Source: Streptomyces tibetensis (lineage in GTDB: Bacteria; Actinomycetota; Actinomycetes; Streptomycetales; Streptomycetaceae). From it: a stretch of 64,000 bases of DNA. Location of the stretch: the NCBI RefSeq assembly GCF_007655005.1, contig NZ_SZVW01000024.1, positions 1 through 64,000 of the forward strand, given 5' to 3'. The notes below the pieces were generated by a model, which worked only from the letters and a program-made list of their open reading frames with translations, had not been told where the DNA came from and did not search any database. Below are positions 8,069 to 17,950 of this stretch, piece after piece. Position numbers and translations under genes: made by a program. Within the stretch, counting starts at the first letter, position 1. The number at the start of each line of letters is the position of its first letter.

Positions 8069-8953
8069 TCACAACACGATCGGCCCGATATCCGCGGCTG
8101 TTTCGGCCAAGGCGTGGATCATGGGGTTGTCGGGCGAGGACCGCCACGTCAGGGCCCATGGGAGGGCGGGGGCGTCGGGGATGGGCAGGAAGACGATGCC
8201 AGGGGGGTTGTTGTAGCGGGCGGCGACTTCGCCCAGAGGCTGGACGCATTCTCCGGAGGCGACCAGGGAGAGCACCTCGTGGAAGGTCCGCGCGCGTGGT
8301 CCACGTGGGACGCGCCGGCCGAGCGGCGTGTGCAGGGGGATCATGGACGCCACCCAGTAGCCGGGGGCGTCGGGGCCCAGGTCGACCACGCGGTTGTCGG
8401 CCAGGTCCTCCAACGACGCGCTGCCGCGTGCGACCAGCGGATGATCTGCCGCCACGGCCAGCACGCGGGCTCCGGTCAGTACGGTGGGGCCCACCGTGAG
8501 ATCCGGCTCGGCGACGGGCAGCCACACCACGTGCACGTCATGCTCGCCGGTGCGCAGGGCGGTGAACGGATCGCTGCCGTTGATCTCGCCGAACTGGATG
8601 TCGCTGCCCGGGTTGCGCGTGCGGAACTCGTCGACGAGAGGGCGCAGTTCGTGTCCGGCGTGGCCGAACACGCCGAGCCGTAGGGTCTGGCCCGCGCCGG
8701 CTGCCCGGGCCCGGGCCAGCCCTGCCTGGAGGAGGTCGACGGCCTGCTGGAGGTCTTCGCGCAGGCGCCGGCCGACAGGCGTCAGGGTCACCCGTCGGCT
8801 GGTGCGGTCGAACAGGGCGACGCCGAGGCGGCGTTCCTGCCTGCTGATGGCCTGGCTGACGCGGGCCTGGGACACGCGAAGCCGCTCGGCGGTACGGCCG
8901 AAGTGCAGTTCCTCGGCCAACGTCAGGAAGATCTCTATGTCGCGCAGCTCCAT
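8069..8953 (-). CDS. LysR-family transcriptional regulator
   Basis: A 294-residue LysR protein. Residues 1-60 are the winged HTH (LAEELHFGRTAERLRVSQAR...ISRQERRLG); residues 90-290 are the periplasmic-binding-like effector domain. I start at ATG 8953, which places MELRDIEIFLTLAEELHFG at the N-terminus as in the family. It is divergent from the SnoaL-like and NmrA-like genes, so it most likely controls those. The inducer is not known. Confidence 0.85.
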   Translation of the reverse strand: MELRDIEIFLTLAEELHFGRTAERLRVSQARVSQAISRQERRLGVALFDRTSRRVTLTPVGRRLREDLQQAVDLLQAGLARARAAGAGQTLRLGVFGHAGHELRPLVDEFRTRNPGSDIQFGEINGSDPFTALRTGEHDVHVVWLPVAEPDLTVGPTVLTGARVLAVAADHPLVARGSASLEDLADNRVVDLGPDAPGYWVASMIPLHTPLGRRVPRGPRARTFHEVLSLVASGECVQPLGEVAARYNNPPGIVFLPIPDAPALPWALTWRSSPDNPMIHALAETAADIGPIVL

Positions 8954-9086
8954 ACATAACCCCCGCGTTATGGACAGCCTCGCACATTTCATCTTGTTCG
9001 GTCGCTGACCTGCGCTGATGCTCGTAACAAAGCCCCATCGGACAGGCGGAGCACGCCTGGCCACCGACCGACAAGGCAGGGTATCG

Positions 9087-9539
9087 ATGAGTGACGTGCA
9101 GGCCATCGCCGACCGTGTCGAGATCGAGGCGCTGCGCGCAGAGATCACCGACGCGGTGATGATGCGCGACTACGACCGTGTCGCCTCGCTCTTCACTCCC
9201 GAGGGCACCTTGCGGTGGCCGCACGTCGACAGGGAGTTCGTCGGCCGGGAGGAGATCCGCGCGGGGGTCGAACGCGGGCAAGGACTCTGGGAGTTCTTCG
9301 TGCAGAACGTCCATCCGGGCGTCATCCGACTGGACGGCGACACCGCGGCCGGCCGTGCGTACATCCAGGAGTTCGGGCGGATGCGTGACGGCAGTTCACA
9401 CCTGAACTTCGCCCTCTACCACGACCGTTACGAGCGCACTCCCGACGGCTGGAAGTTCAGCGAACGCGTCTACGAGGTCAGGTACCTGGACGCGTCCCCG
9501 CTCGCGGGCTCCCCGGCACCCAGGGCGGGGATGGTCTGA
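9087..9539 (+). CDS. SnoaL/NTF2-like protein
   Basis: A 150-residue single NTF2-fold domain. It opens with ADRVEIEALRAEITDAVMMRDYDRVASLF, the helix-strand start of SnoaL_4-type proteins, and ends with WKFSERVYEVRYLD. Start ATG 9087 follows GGCAGGG. Members bind small hydrophobic ligands or act as isomerases or hydrolases. The divergent LysR gene and the downstream NmrA-like gene suggest a small catabolic or detoxification unit. Confidence 0.75.
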   Translation: MSDVQAIADRVEIEALRAEITDAVMMRDYDRVASLFTPEGTLRWPHVDREFVGREEIRAGVERGQGLWEFFVQNVHPGVIRLDGDTAAGRAYIQEFGRMRDGSSHLNFALYHDRYERTPDGWKFSERVYEVRYLDASPLAGSPAPRAGMV

Positions 9540-9614
9540 AGTCGCCCCACACGCATCCGCCTCACCCGAACCTCACTCGTCACCTCCACGCATCGAGCGA
9601 AGGAGCAACCGATC

Positions 9615-10457
9615 ATGATCCTCGTAACCGGAGCCAACGGCGTCGTAGGACGTCAGGTGATGAACCAGCTGCTGCAGGCGGGCACGGCCGTCACCGCGGT
9701 CACGCGCGGGCCCGGCGAGGCCCGGCTCCCCGATGGCGTGACAGCCGTCCGCGGAGACCTGTTCCACCCCCAGTGGATCGAGGCGGCGCTGCACGGAGTG
9801 GAAGCGCTGCAGATCAGCCCGCGCGCCGTCGGGCCCGGCCTCGGCGAACTGCTGAGGCTCGCCGGCGAGCACGGCGTACGGCGGGCGGTGCTGCTGTCGG
9901 CCACCACCGTGGAGTACCCGGCGGGGGAGGCCCGTTTCGCCGCCCGGTTCAAGCACGCCGAGGAAGCGGTCATGAACTCGGGCCTGGACTGGACGATCCT
10001 GCGCCTGGCCGACTTCGCCGCCAACGCGCTGGCCTGGGCACCCCAGATCAGGGCCGGTGACGTGGTGCGCGGCGCGTACGGCCGGGCCGCCACCTCTTCC
10101 GTTCACGAGACCGACATCGCGGCGGTCGCCGTACGCGCTCTGCGGGGCAGCCTGCACGGGGAGGCGATCCACACGCTGACCGGCCCGCAGTCACTCGACC
10201 AGATCGAGAAGGTACGGCCCATCGGCGCCGCCATCGGCCGGACGCTGTCCTTCCAGGAACTCCCGCCCGAACAGGTACGGCAGGGCATGCTGGCCCAGGG
10301 GCTGCCCGAGGAGGTTCCCGCCCGGCTGCTCGGCTCCCTGGCCGACTACGCCAACCGCCCGGGCCCCACCACCGACACGCTGCCGGACCTGCTGGACCGA
10401 CCCGCACTCACCTTCGCCGACTGGGCACGCGCCAACGCACCTGCCTTCGGCGGCTGA
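9615..10457 (+). CDS. NmrA-like NAD(P)-binding oxidoreductase
   Basis: A 280-residue atypical short-chain dehydrogenase. The dinucleotide-binding glycine motif VTGANGVVGRQV is at residues 4-15. The later AVLLSATTVEYP and SGLDWTILRLADF segments match the NmrA/azoreductase-like group, which lacks the usual YxxxK catalytic pair. GAAGGAGC precedes the ATG at eight bases. It lies 75 bp after the SnoaL-like gene on the same strand and likely belongs to its operon under LysR control. Confidence 0.8.
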   Translation: MILVTGANGVVGRQVMNQLLQAGTAVTAVTRGPGEARLPDGVTAVRGDLFHPQWIEAALHGVEALQISPRAVGPGLGELLRLAGEHGVRRAVLLSATTVEYPAGEARFAARFKHAEEAVMNSGLDWTILRLADFAANALAWAPQIRAGDVVRGAYGRAATSSVHETDIAAVAVRALRGSLHGEAIHTLTGPQSLDQIEKVRPIGAAIGRTLSFQELPPEQVRQGMLAQGLPEEVPARLLGSLADYANRPGPTTDTLPDLLDRPALTFADWARANAPAFGG

Positions 10458-10508
10458 TCAGACCAGTGCCGACGGCCACCCCGTCACTGCACGGTTCGTC
10501 CTACGCCG

Positions 10509-10754
10509 CTATTTCACGTTGTGCGAGAAGAAGCCGTGGGGGCAGTTGCCGCATTTGCCGTCATCGCCATGCGTCCATCCCTCGCACGCGCTGCACGCCA
10601 GACAGTTGAGTACGTCCGTGAAACCCGCGCCCTCCAGTCGGGATGCGGCCGTCCTGTGCACCTCGTCCAGCTGAGGTTCCAGCCTTGCGAGGTCGTCTGC
10701 GTTCTCTCTGAACGCTTGCTCCTGCGCGTCGGTCAAGTACGTGTTGAGAGCCAC
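10509..10754 (-). CDS. Small Cys-rich (zinc-ribbon-like) protein
   Basis: An 81-residue protein from GTG 10754 with GAGGGA five bases upstream. Residues 1-48 are helical and acidic (TYLTDAQEQAFRENADDLA). The C-terminus holds CLACSACEGW, then CGNCPHGFFSH, six cysteines and several histidines within 30 residues. This could be a zinc ribbon or a modified peptide. No export signal or modifying enzyme lies nearby, so zinc binding is favoured. No family recognised. Confidence 0.55.
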   Translation of the reverse strand: MALNTYLTDAQEQAFRENADDLARLEPQLDEVHRTAASRLEGAGFTDVLNCLACSACEGWTHGDDGKCGNCPHGFFSHNVK

Positions 10755-10842
10755 TGTCTTCCCTCATCTCACAGTAGAGAAGCCGTGTACTCATCCATTG
10801 TCGCCCCAGCCGGGCAAGGGAGCATCTGTACGCAGACCGCCC

Positions 10843-13800
10843 TCACGACGCGAACCCCCGTGCCGCGCGCAGGATGTCGCCGGGAGCCGCCCCGCACTGG
10901 GCCCATGCGATGCCGACACCCGCGTGCATGCGCACCGTCTGGTCGCCCAGGGGGATCGGCTGATGGATCCGGGACTGCATCCAGACCGCGGTGGTATGCG
11001 CGTCGGCGGAGCTCAGGCCGTCGGCCAGGACGACGAACTCGTCACCGCCGTACCGGGCGACCGTGTCGCCGTCGCGTACGGCCTGGCCGAGCCGTCGGGC
11101 GACCTCGACGAGGACGCCGTCCCCCGCGTCGTGCCCGAAACGGGTGTTGATCGCCTTGAAGTCGCGGAGGGCGAAGAACAACACGGCCAGGCCATGTGTG
11201 TTGCCGTCGCCCACGGGAGCCCGGACATGGGTGTGGGGCATCGCGGCCTCGGCGGCGTGGCCGAGGTAGAGGTCGACGGCCCCCTTCACGGCGTCGGACC
11301 CTTGCTCCGGATGTGCGCAGAGCCGGGCGTCGATGCGGGCGTGCAGCTCGGAGGAGTTCGGCAGGCCGGTGAGATCGTCGTGCGAGGCGCGGTGGGTGAG
11401 AACGAACTCGCGTCGCTTGCGCTCCTCGATGTCCTCGACGTGCGTGAGGAGGAAGCGCGGGCCGTCCGCGGCTTCCGCGACCACGCTGTTGCGCAGTGAG
11501 ACCCACAGGTACGACCCGTCGCGGCGCCCGAGGCGCAGTTCCGCGCGCCCGCCCTCGGCGTTGGTGCGGAGCAGGGTGCCGATGTCCTCGGGGTGGACGA
11601 GGTCGGAGAACGTGTAGCGGCGCATGATGGAGGCCGGGCGGCCCAGCATGCGGCACAGCGCGTCGTTCGTCCGGAGGATGCGGCCGTGGCTGTCGCCGCC
11701 CATCTCGGCGATGGCCATGCCACTGGGCGCGTACTCGAAGGCCTGCCGGAAGCTTTCCTCGCTTGCCCGCAGCGACTGCTGCTCCCTTTCCAGCCTGACC
11801 AGTGCGCGTTGCATGTTGGCGCGCAGCCGCGCGTTGCTGATGGCGATGGCGGCCTGGAAGGCGTACTCCTCCAGGTCGCGGCGCTCGTCCGGTCTGGGAC
11901 GGCGGCGGGTGAGGGGCCGGTCCACGGAGATCACACCGATCAGCTCACCGTGGGAGGCACCCGAAGCGCTGCGGGCGTACATGGGGGCGAAGAGGCGGTC
12001 GGCGGGGTGCCACTCGTCCTCGAAGCGGGGGGCGGGGCCGTCGGTGTACCACTGCGGGACGTCGTCGTCGTCGAGGACCCAGCCCTCGGTGTGGGGTATG
12101 AACACCAGGTCGCCCCAGTGCTCGCCCATGCCGAGGCGGCGCTCCCAGGACTCGCGCGAGCCGACCCGGCCGGTGATGAGGGCCTCGGCCTCGGGGTTCC
12201 CGGCGAAGGCGGCGACGACGAGGTCGCCGTCCGGCCGTACGAGGTTCACGCACGCCAGCTCGTAGCCGAGACCGGTCGCGATTCCGTCGGCGACGATCTG
12301 CAGGGTGTCCGCGAGACTGCGGGCGAGATGGAGGTTCTGGACCGCGGCCTGCAGATTGTGGCTCTTGTCGATGGCGAGCGCGCTGCGGGTGGCGAACTCG
12401 GCGGCGACCGACAGATCGGCGTCCTGGAAGGCCTGCTCGGCGGGGTGGCGCAGGAGGACCGCCGTGCCGATGATCCGCCTGCGACCGTGCAGGGGCACGA
12501 GGACGGTGTGGCCTCCGCCGGGTGTCTCGTGTCCCGCACCGAGCAGTTCCGGCAGCGCGGCCCCACCGACCGGCGAGTCGCCACCGATCGGCAGCGCCCC
12601 GTTCAGTACGTCGAAGAGCGCGCTGCCGGGGCGTACCTCGCACCGCGCGGCACCCCCGCCGGCGTGGAGCGGATGCACCTGTTGCAGCCGCAGCACCAGC
12701 GGGCCCACGTGTTCTTCGTCGCCCGTCGGGATCGGGTCCCGCAGATACACCATGACCGCGTCGGCGACGGTGGGGACGACGGCCCGGCACAGCCGCTTCA
12801 CGATGTCCTCCGGGTCCCTGCCCCGGGTGATCCGGTGGGCCGCCTCGGAGATGTCGCCGTGGGGGTCGGCGGTCGGGGACCGCGGGGATTCGAGCGCGGG
12901 GAAGGATGTCTCCTGGCTGGTCGGCGGGTTGTTCGGGGTTGTTCCGGACAACCCGGCGGGTTGTCCCCCCGGGTTCTGCCCGACCTGGCCGGGCACGGAC
13001 ACGCCGGCTTCCGCCGGAGCAGCCGAGGGAATCGAGGGAATCGAGGGAACAGAGGGAGCCGAGGACGACCAGTAACCCACCTCGTCGGCGGCCTGCTGAA
13101 CGGCCTCGTGCTCCTCGTCGAGAACGGCGCGCGCCTTGTCCAGCGCACGGTCCACGTCGTCGAGCGCGGCGTCGTCGGGGCTGAGCGCGCGCAGTTCGGG
13201 CTGGGACACGGGCGGCGCCGCCTCCTGGGTCCCGGGGGGCCCGTCCTCCCCCATGCGGAGCCGCAGCTCGGCCAGCTCGGCCTCCAGTTGCTGGATACGG
13301 CGTGCCGCGTGGTCGGCGACCTGCTGGGCGATGCCCCGCTCCCGCTCGGCGCGAACCAGCTGTTCGCGCAGGTCCGTCTCCTGCCGTTGCGCCCGTGAGA
13401 GAAGCTCCATCACCCCTTGGCCGTCGCCCAGTTCGATGGTCACCGACTCCAGGGCGTCGAGCCGGCGCCGCAGTTCGGCGACCTTCGCCTGGGCCTGTCC
13501 GAGCATGACGAACAGCAACGTGGCGATCGACAGGGCCTGTTGCCGCCCGTGTTCGCCTGCCTCGTAGGCCTGCCGGGCGCGCTGCATCTCCTGGAGGACC
13601 TCGATGGTGCGGTCCTTGGCCTCCAGTAACTCCCGGGCGGGCACCAGCTCCTGCGCCTCTGCGATCGCCGTGGGGTCCGTGCCCGCCCTGTCCCACAGCG
13701 TCCTCGCCTCCCCGAGGCGTCGCCGGGCGAGATCGGCCGGTTCATGGGGGAAACACACGTCGGCCACGGCCTCGACGAGATCCCACTCCAGCGATTCGCC

Positions 13801-14004
13801 GGCCAGCCGGTCACGCAACCGGCGTAACTCGGGCACGGCCTCGGCGACGAAGTGCTCGGGAGTGAGCCGTGCGTGCAACTCCCGTACGGACACCGCCGAT
13901 TCGTCGAGCCAGGACCGCACCACCGCGACCAGCTCGTTGATCTCGACGCACGAGCCGCGGGCCGGTCCCCACGGCCGCCCCGCCCGCTTCCTCTCGCCGG
14001 CCAC
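10843..14004 (-). CDS. HTH-coiled coil-GAF-GAF-PAS-GGDEF protein, cyclase site degenerate
   Basis: A 1053-residue signalling protein. Order: HTH-like helices (~25-95), coiled coil (~110-265), Ser/Pro linker with PSIPSIPS (~315), GAF1 (~390-570), GAF2 (~575-760), PAS/PAC (~770-895) and GGDEF (~900-1045). GGDEF itself and the inhibitory RxxD (RDGD five residues before it) are intact. The Mg-binding segment that reads FCDLDGFKSIND in the paralogue at 60744 reads FFALRDFKAINT here, so both Asp residues are gone. Cyclase activity is therefore unlikely; binding c-di-GMP through RxxD is possible. GAF2, PAS and GGDEF closely resemble CdgB. Confidence 0.85.
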   Translation of the reverse strand: MAGERKRAGRPWGPARGSCVEINELVAVVRSWLDESAVSVRELHARLTPEHFVAEAVPELRRLRDRLAGESLEWDLVEAVADVCFPHEPADLARRRLGEARTLWDRAGTDPTAIAEAQELVPARELLEAKDRTIEVLQEMQRARQAYEAGEHGRQQALSIATLLFVMLGQAQAKVAELRRRLDALESVTIELGDGQGVMELLSRAQRQETDLREQLVRAERERGIAQQVADHAARRIQQLEAELAELRLRMGEDGPPGTQEAAPPVSQPELRALSPDDAALDDVDRALDKARAVLDEEHEAVQQAADEVGYWSSSAPSVPSIPSIPSAAPAEAGVSVPGQVGQNPGGQPAGLSGTTPNNPPTSQETSFPALESPRSPTADPHGDISEAAHRITRGRDPEDIVKRLCRAVVPTVADAVMVYLRDPIPTGDEEHVGPLVLRLQQVHPLHAGGGAARCEVRPGSALFDVLNGALPIGGDSPVGGAALPELLGAGHETPGGGHTVLVPLHGRRRIIGTAVLLRHPAEQAFQDADLSVAAEFATRSALAIDKSHNLQAAVQNLHLARSLADTLQIVADGIATGLGYELACVNLVRPDGDLVVAAFAGNPEAEALITGRVGSRESWERRLGMGEHWGDLVFIPHTEGWVLDDDDVPQWYTDGPAPRFEDEWHPADRLFAPMYARSASGASHGELIGVISVDRPLTRRRPRPDERRDLEEYAFQAAIAISNARLRANMQRALVRLEREQQSLRASEESFRQAFEYAPSGMAIAEMGGDSHGRILRTNDALCRMLGRPASIMRRYTFSDLVHPEDIGTLLRTNAEGGRAELRLGRRDGSYLWVSLRNSVVAEAADGPRFLLTHVEDIEERKRREFVLTHRASHDDLTGLPNSSELHARIDARLCAHPEQGSDAVKGAVDLYLGHAAEAAMPHTHVRAPVGDGNTHGLAVLFFALRDFKAINTRFGHDAGDGVLVEVARRLGQAVRDGDTVARYGGDEFVVLADGLSSADAHTTAVWMQSRIHQPIPLGDQTVRMHAGVGIAWAQCGAAPGDILRAARGFAS

Positions 14005-14103
14005 CCGTTCTCCCCCGTGGTTTGTTCGCCGGACAACCCCCTGTTGTCACCGGAGAAACATCCAACCGTCCCACCTGCGGTTCCGCCCGGGGATCGTCGT
14101 AAT

Positions 14104-14287
14104 TCCCCATCGACATCACACGACAGCCCCCATCGACACCACACGACAGCCCTCACCGACATCACACGACAGCCCCCACCGGGACCGCACGACAGTCCCC
14201 ATCGACATCACACGACAGCCCCCATCGGGACCGCACGACAGTCCCCATCGGGGCCGTACGACAGTCCTCATCGACACCACACGACCC
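14104..14287. repeat. 23-bp tandem repeat, eight units
   Basis: The core CACACGACAG or CGCACGACAG recurs with exact 23-bp period: CGAC starts at 14121, 14144, 14167, 14190, 14213, 14236, 14259 and 14282. Units read roughly CCCCATCGACATCACACGAC with small variation. It fills the gap between the divergent GGDEF-protein gene and the small membrane gene, where promoters should lie. There are no unique spacers, so this is not a CRISPR array. Confidence 0.85.
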
Positions 14288-14300
14288 AGGCGGTGCCTTC

Positions 14301-14501
14301 ATGAACCACACCTTCCCGGCGTTCCTGCTCCTCGCGCTGGCGGTGGCCGTCCTCTTCTCCGTCGTCGCCGCGGCGATCGCCTTCGCCCTGGCCCGCTGGG
14401 AGGGAGCCGCGGTGCCGACGGCCCTGTCCCGCTGCGGCATCGCCTTCGCCGCGAGCCTCACCCTGTGCCTGGCGGTCCTGGCGGCGTTCGACCGGACGTA
14501 G
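14301..14501 (+). CDS. Small two-TM membrane protein
   Basis: A 66-residue protein with hydrophobic segments at residues 6-31 and 42-61, joined by a short loop (RWEGAAVPTALSRCG). ATG 14301 follows the tandem repeat directly. No motif suggests a function; its divergent position next to the GGDEF protein may indicate shared regulation. Confidence 0.6.
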   Translation: MNHTFPAFLLLALAVAVLFSVVAAAIAFALARWEGAAVPTALSRCGIAFAASLTLCLAVLAAFDRT

Positions 14502-14672
14502 CGGACGAGCAGGGAGGGGGCAGGCGGACGAGGGGACTTGCGCGACCCAGCCGGCCCTCTCTCCGATTCAAGGGCGTTCGCCGAACTGCAGGAGGCGGCC
14601 CACGGAGAAGCACGCGGCGCCGAGGAGGGTGCCCCAGCCGGCGACGCCGGCGCCGGCGGGGCAGGCGGTCGC

Positions 14673-14811
14673 GGCTGACGTCCGGAGCCCAGCAGGCCGG
14701 CTGACGTGCGGGAGCTCAGCAGGCCGGCTGACGTGCGGAGCCCAGCGGGTCGGCTGATGTCCTGAGCCCAGCGGGTCGGCTGACGTGCGGAGCCCGGCAG
14801 GACGGCTGACG
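14673..14811. repeat. 26-bp tandem repeat, six units
   Basis: GGCTGACG (once GGCTGATG) starts at 14673, 14699, 14726, 14752, 14778 and 14804. The unit reads about GGCTGACGTGCGGAGCCCAG plus six further bases. It lies in the 360-bp gap between the small membrane gene and the DinB gene; a variant of the GGGAACTGCGCGACCAGCC intergenic element sits at about 14534-14553. No gene is present in the gap. Confidence 0.75.
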
Positions 14812-14859
14812 CCCCGATATTCGGTGGCGGGCCCGCCCCGCCCCGTCCACCATGCCCGC

Positions 14860-15489
14860 ATGGTCTCAGGCGAGCACACCGGCGAAGCAGTGACGCCCGC
14901 AGCGGCGGATACGACTCGGTGGACACGGGCGACCGTCCACCCCGACATGTGGGTCGACCCCGACGACGACCCCCGGGAGACCGAGGCCCAGCCCGTCGGC
15001 GAACGCGGCGTCCTCCTCGACTGCCTGCGGGCCTACCGCCTCACCCTGGAGATGAAGTGCGCGGGCCTGGACGCCGAGCAGATGGCCCGGAAATCCGTAC
15101 CGCCGTCCACGATGTCCCTGCTCGGGCTGGTGCGGCACCTGACCGAGGAGGAGCGGCACGTCCGCCGGGTGATGGCCGGCGAGGACGCGCCGAAGCTGTA
15201 CCGCACGCCGGACGACCGGGACGGCGACTTCAACGGGGCGATCGCCGACCCGGCGGTCGTGGACGCCGCCTGGCGGCAGTGGCGTACCGAGGTCGAGCGC
15301 ACCGACCGCTACCTGGCCGGTGTCACCGACCTCGACACCGGCAACGCCGGCCACTCCGACTTCGGCCCCGAACCCGGCGGCCGGGTCCGGCTCCGCGACA
15401 TCCTGGTCGCGCAGATCGCCGAGTACGCCCGGCACTGCGGCCACGCCGACCTCCTGCGCGAACGGATCGACGGCCGCGTCGGGCAGTGA
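14860..15489 (+). CDS. DinB/DUF664-family protein
   Basis: A 209-residue four-helix protein of the DinB superfamily. SLLGLVRHLTEEERH carries the first metal-ligand histidines, and AEYARHCGHADLLRERIDG near the C-terminus carries the last helix, typical for DUF664. Such proteins act as metal-dependent thiol transferases (bacillithiol/mycothiol-type). Start ATG 14860 is chosen because upstream sequence in frame lies in the repeat region. Confidence in fold is high, in substrate low. Confidence 0.8.
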   Translation: MVSGEHTGEAVTPAAADTTRWTRATVHPDMWVDPDDDPRETEAQPVGERGVLLDCLRAYRLTLEMKCAGLDAEQMARKSVPPSTMSLLGLVRHLTEEERHVRRVMAGEDAPKLYRTPDDRDGDFNGAIADPAVVDAAWRQWRTEVERTDRYLAGVTDLDTGNAGHSDFGPEPGGRVRLRDILVAQIAEYARHCGHADLLRERIDGRVGQ

Positions 15490-15622
15490 GCACCCTCCGG
15501 CCGGACCCCTCGGAGACACTGCCGAAAAAACTTCGCCGACCGATGTCGAGAACCCGCGTCCGGCTCCGTCCCCGGGGTGAAAGCGGCCAAGATGGGCCGC
15601 ACCGTCACCGAGGAGAACCACC

Positions 15623-16037
15623 ATGGCGAAGTACCTGCTTCTCAAGCACTACCGAGGCGCCCCGACCCCGGTCAACGACGTGCCGATGGACCGGTGGACG
15701 CCGGAGGAGATCTCGGCCCACATCCAGTACATGAACGACTTCGCGGCGCGGCTGGAGAAGACCGGCGAGTTCGTCGACGGCCAGGCGCTCGCCCCCGAGG
15801 GGGCGTGGGTCCGGTACGACGGTGAGGGGCGCCCGCCGGTCACCGACGGGCCGTTCGCCGAGACCAAGGACCTCATCGCCGGCTGGATGATCATCGACGT
15901 CGACGACTACGACCGTGCCGTCGAGCTGGCCGGGGAACTGTCGGCGGCCCCCGGCGCGGGCGGGAAGCCGATCCACGAGTGGCTGGAGGTGCGCCCGTTC
16001 CTGACCGCCCCGCCCACCATCCCGGAGTGCTCCGTCC

Positions 16038-16045
<8 letters not shown>
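15623..16045 (+). CDS. YCII/DGPF-domain protein
   Basis: A 140-residue protein with the DGPF motif (VTDGPFAETKDLIAGW near residues 72-87) of the YCII-related ferredoxin-like fold. Its end overlaps the start of the ECF42 sigma gene by eight bases. DGPF proteins are the conserved partners of ECF42 sigma factors, which act through their own C-terminal TPR domain and not through an anti-sigma factor. GAGGAGAACC precedes the ATG. Enzymatic role not established. Confidence 0.85.
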
Positions 16046-17222
<1,177 letters not shown>

Positions 17223-17286
17223 CGGGCCGCTTCCCGCGGCACCCGGCGGGCGGGGACGCGACGCCGGGAACCGTGGGCCGGGCAGG

Positions 17287-17538
17287 TCACCGCACCGTCA
17301 ACGGCACGGGGTGCACCTCGTCCGCCTTGTGTCCGGCGCGCTCGTGAATGCGCTGGACCGCTTCGGCCGAGGGGGCCTCGGAGAGGCAGTAGACATGGCC
17401 GGACTCCGGATCCGCCCAGGCCGTCTCGAAGTGGACCTGCTCGTCCTTCTCGATCGCGAGGTCCGCGTTGTGGGCTTCACGCAGCTGCTCTTCCGTGATG
17501 CCCTCCATGCCGCGATGGACATCCATGAACTTGGGCAT
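17287..17538 (-). CDS. Nickel-binding DUF4242 protein (SCO4226-like)
   Basis: An 83-residue ferredoxin-like protein, start ATG 17538 after GGAGG. MPKFMDVHRGMEGITEEQL and VYCLSEAPSAEAVQRIHERA match S. coelicolor SCO4226 as I remember it, a protein shown to bind nickel. Conserved His and Cys (VHRG; HVYC; ERAGH) are available as ligands. It lies downstream of the Cys-rich peptide gene on the same strand, separated by a hairpin. Confidence 0.8.
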   Translation of the reverse strand: MPKFMDVHRGMEGITEEQLREAHNADLAIEKDEQVHFETAWADPESGHVYCLSEAPSAEAVQRIHERAGHKADEVHPVPLTVR

Positions 17539-17623
17539 GCCTCGCGCCTCCTTCCTTGCCTCCCTCTCATGCTCCGCCCGTACGGCCACCCGGGCGACCC
17601 CACGTCCCACGACCCGACGCAGA

Positions 17624-17651
17624 GGGGCCCCGGCGACACCGCCGGGGCCCC
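17624..17651 (-). terminator. 12-bp GC hairpin after the Cys-rich peptide gene
   Basis: GGGGCCCCGGCG, a four-base loop ACAC, then the perfect complement. It begins 31 bases after the stop of the gene at 17682 and before the DUF4242 gene, so it may stop or attenuate read-through. Confidence 0.6.
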
Positions 17652-17681
17652 ACAGGTCGTACGGACGACGAAGCGTCGGTG

Positions 17682-17837
17682 TCAGCCGCACTGGCAGGGG
17701 CTGCCCGACTGACACCCGCAGCCGCAGCCCGAGCCGCAGCCGCACGCGGCGATCAGGGGCAAGCTCCTGATCTCGGCGGGCTGCTCGGTCTCACGCTGCC
17801 GGGCGGGGTCGGGCGTGGTGCTGGGGGATTCGGCCAT
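17682..17837 (-). CDS. Small Cys-rich, metallothionein-like peptide
   Basis: A 51-residue ORF with GAGGAGG before its ATG. The first 31 residues are hydrophilic; the end reads ACGCGSGCGCGCQSGSPCQC, seven cysteines in about 20 residues. That pattern suits metal chelation, and the neighbour is a nickel-binding protein. No leader cleavage site or modifying enzyme is present, so a lanthipeptide is less likely. Metal specificity is unknown. Confidence 0.6.
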   Translation of the reverse strand: MAESPSTTPDPARQRETEQPAEIRSLPLIAACGCGSGCGCGCQSGSPCQCG

Positions 17838-17950
17838 GGGTCCCTCCTCGAGGCTGGTGCCTGTGCCCATTGGATGCCCGCCCGGCTGGGCGCATCAACG
17901 GCGCACTGAGGCGCCCCCGCGCCCCAGCCGACCCCGCCCCCGCTTCCAGG

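Noticed and set aside
11593..13398. 601-codon plus-strand ORF opposite the GGDEF protein
   Set aside because: Antisense shadow of the giant signalling gene.
14104..14287. CRISPR array
   Set aside because: The 23-bp units are contiguous and contain no unique spacers, and no cas gene is present.
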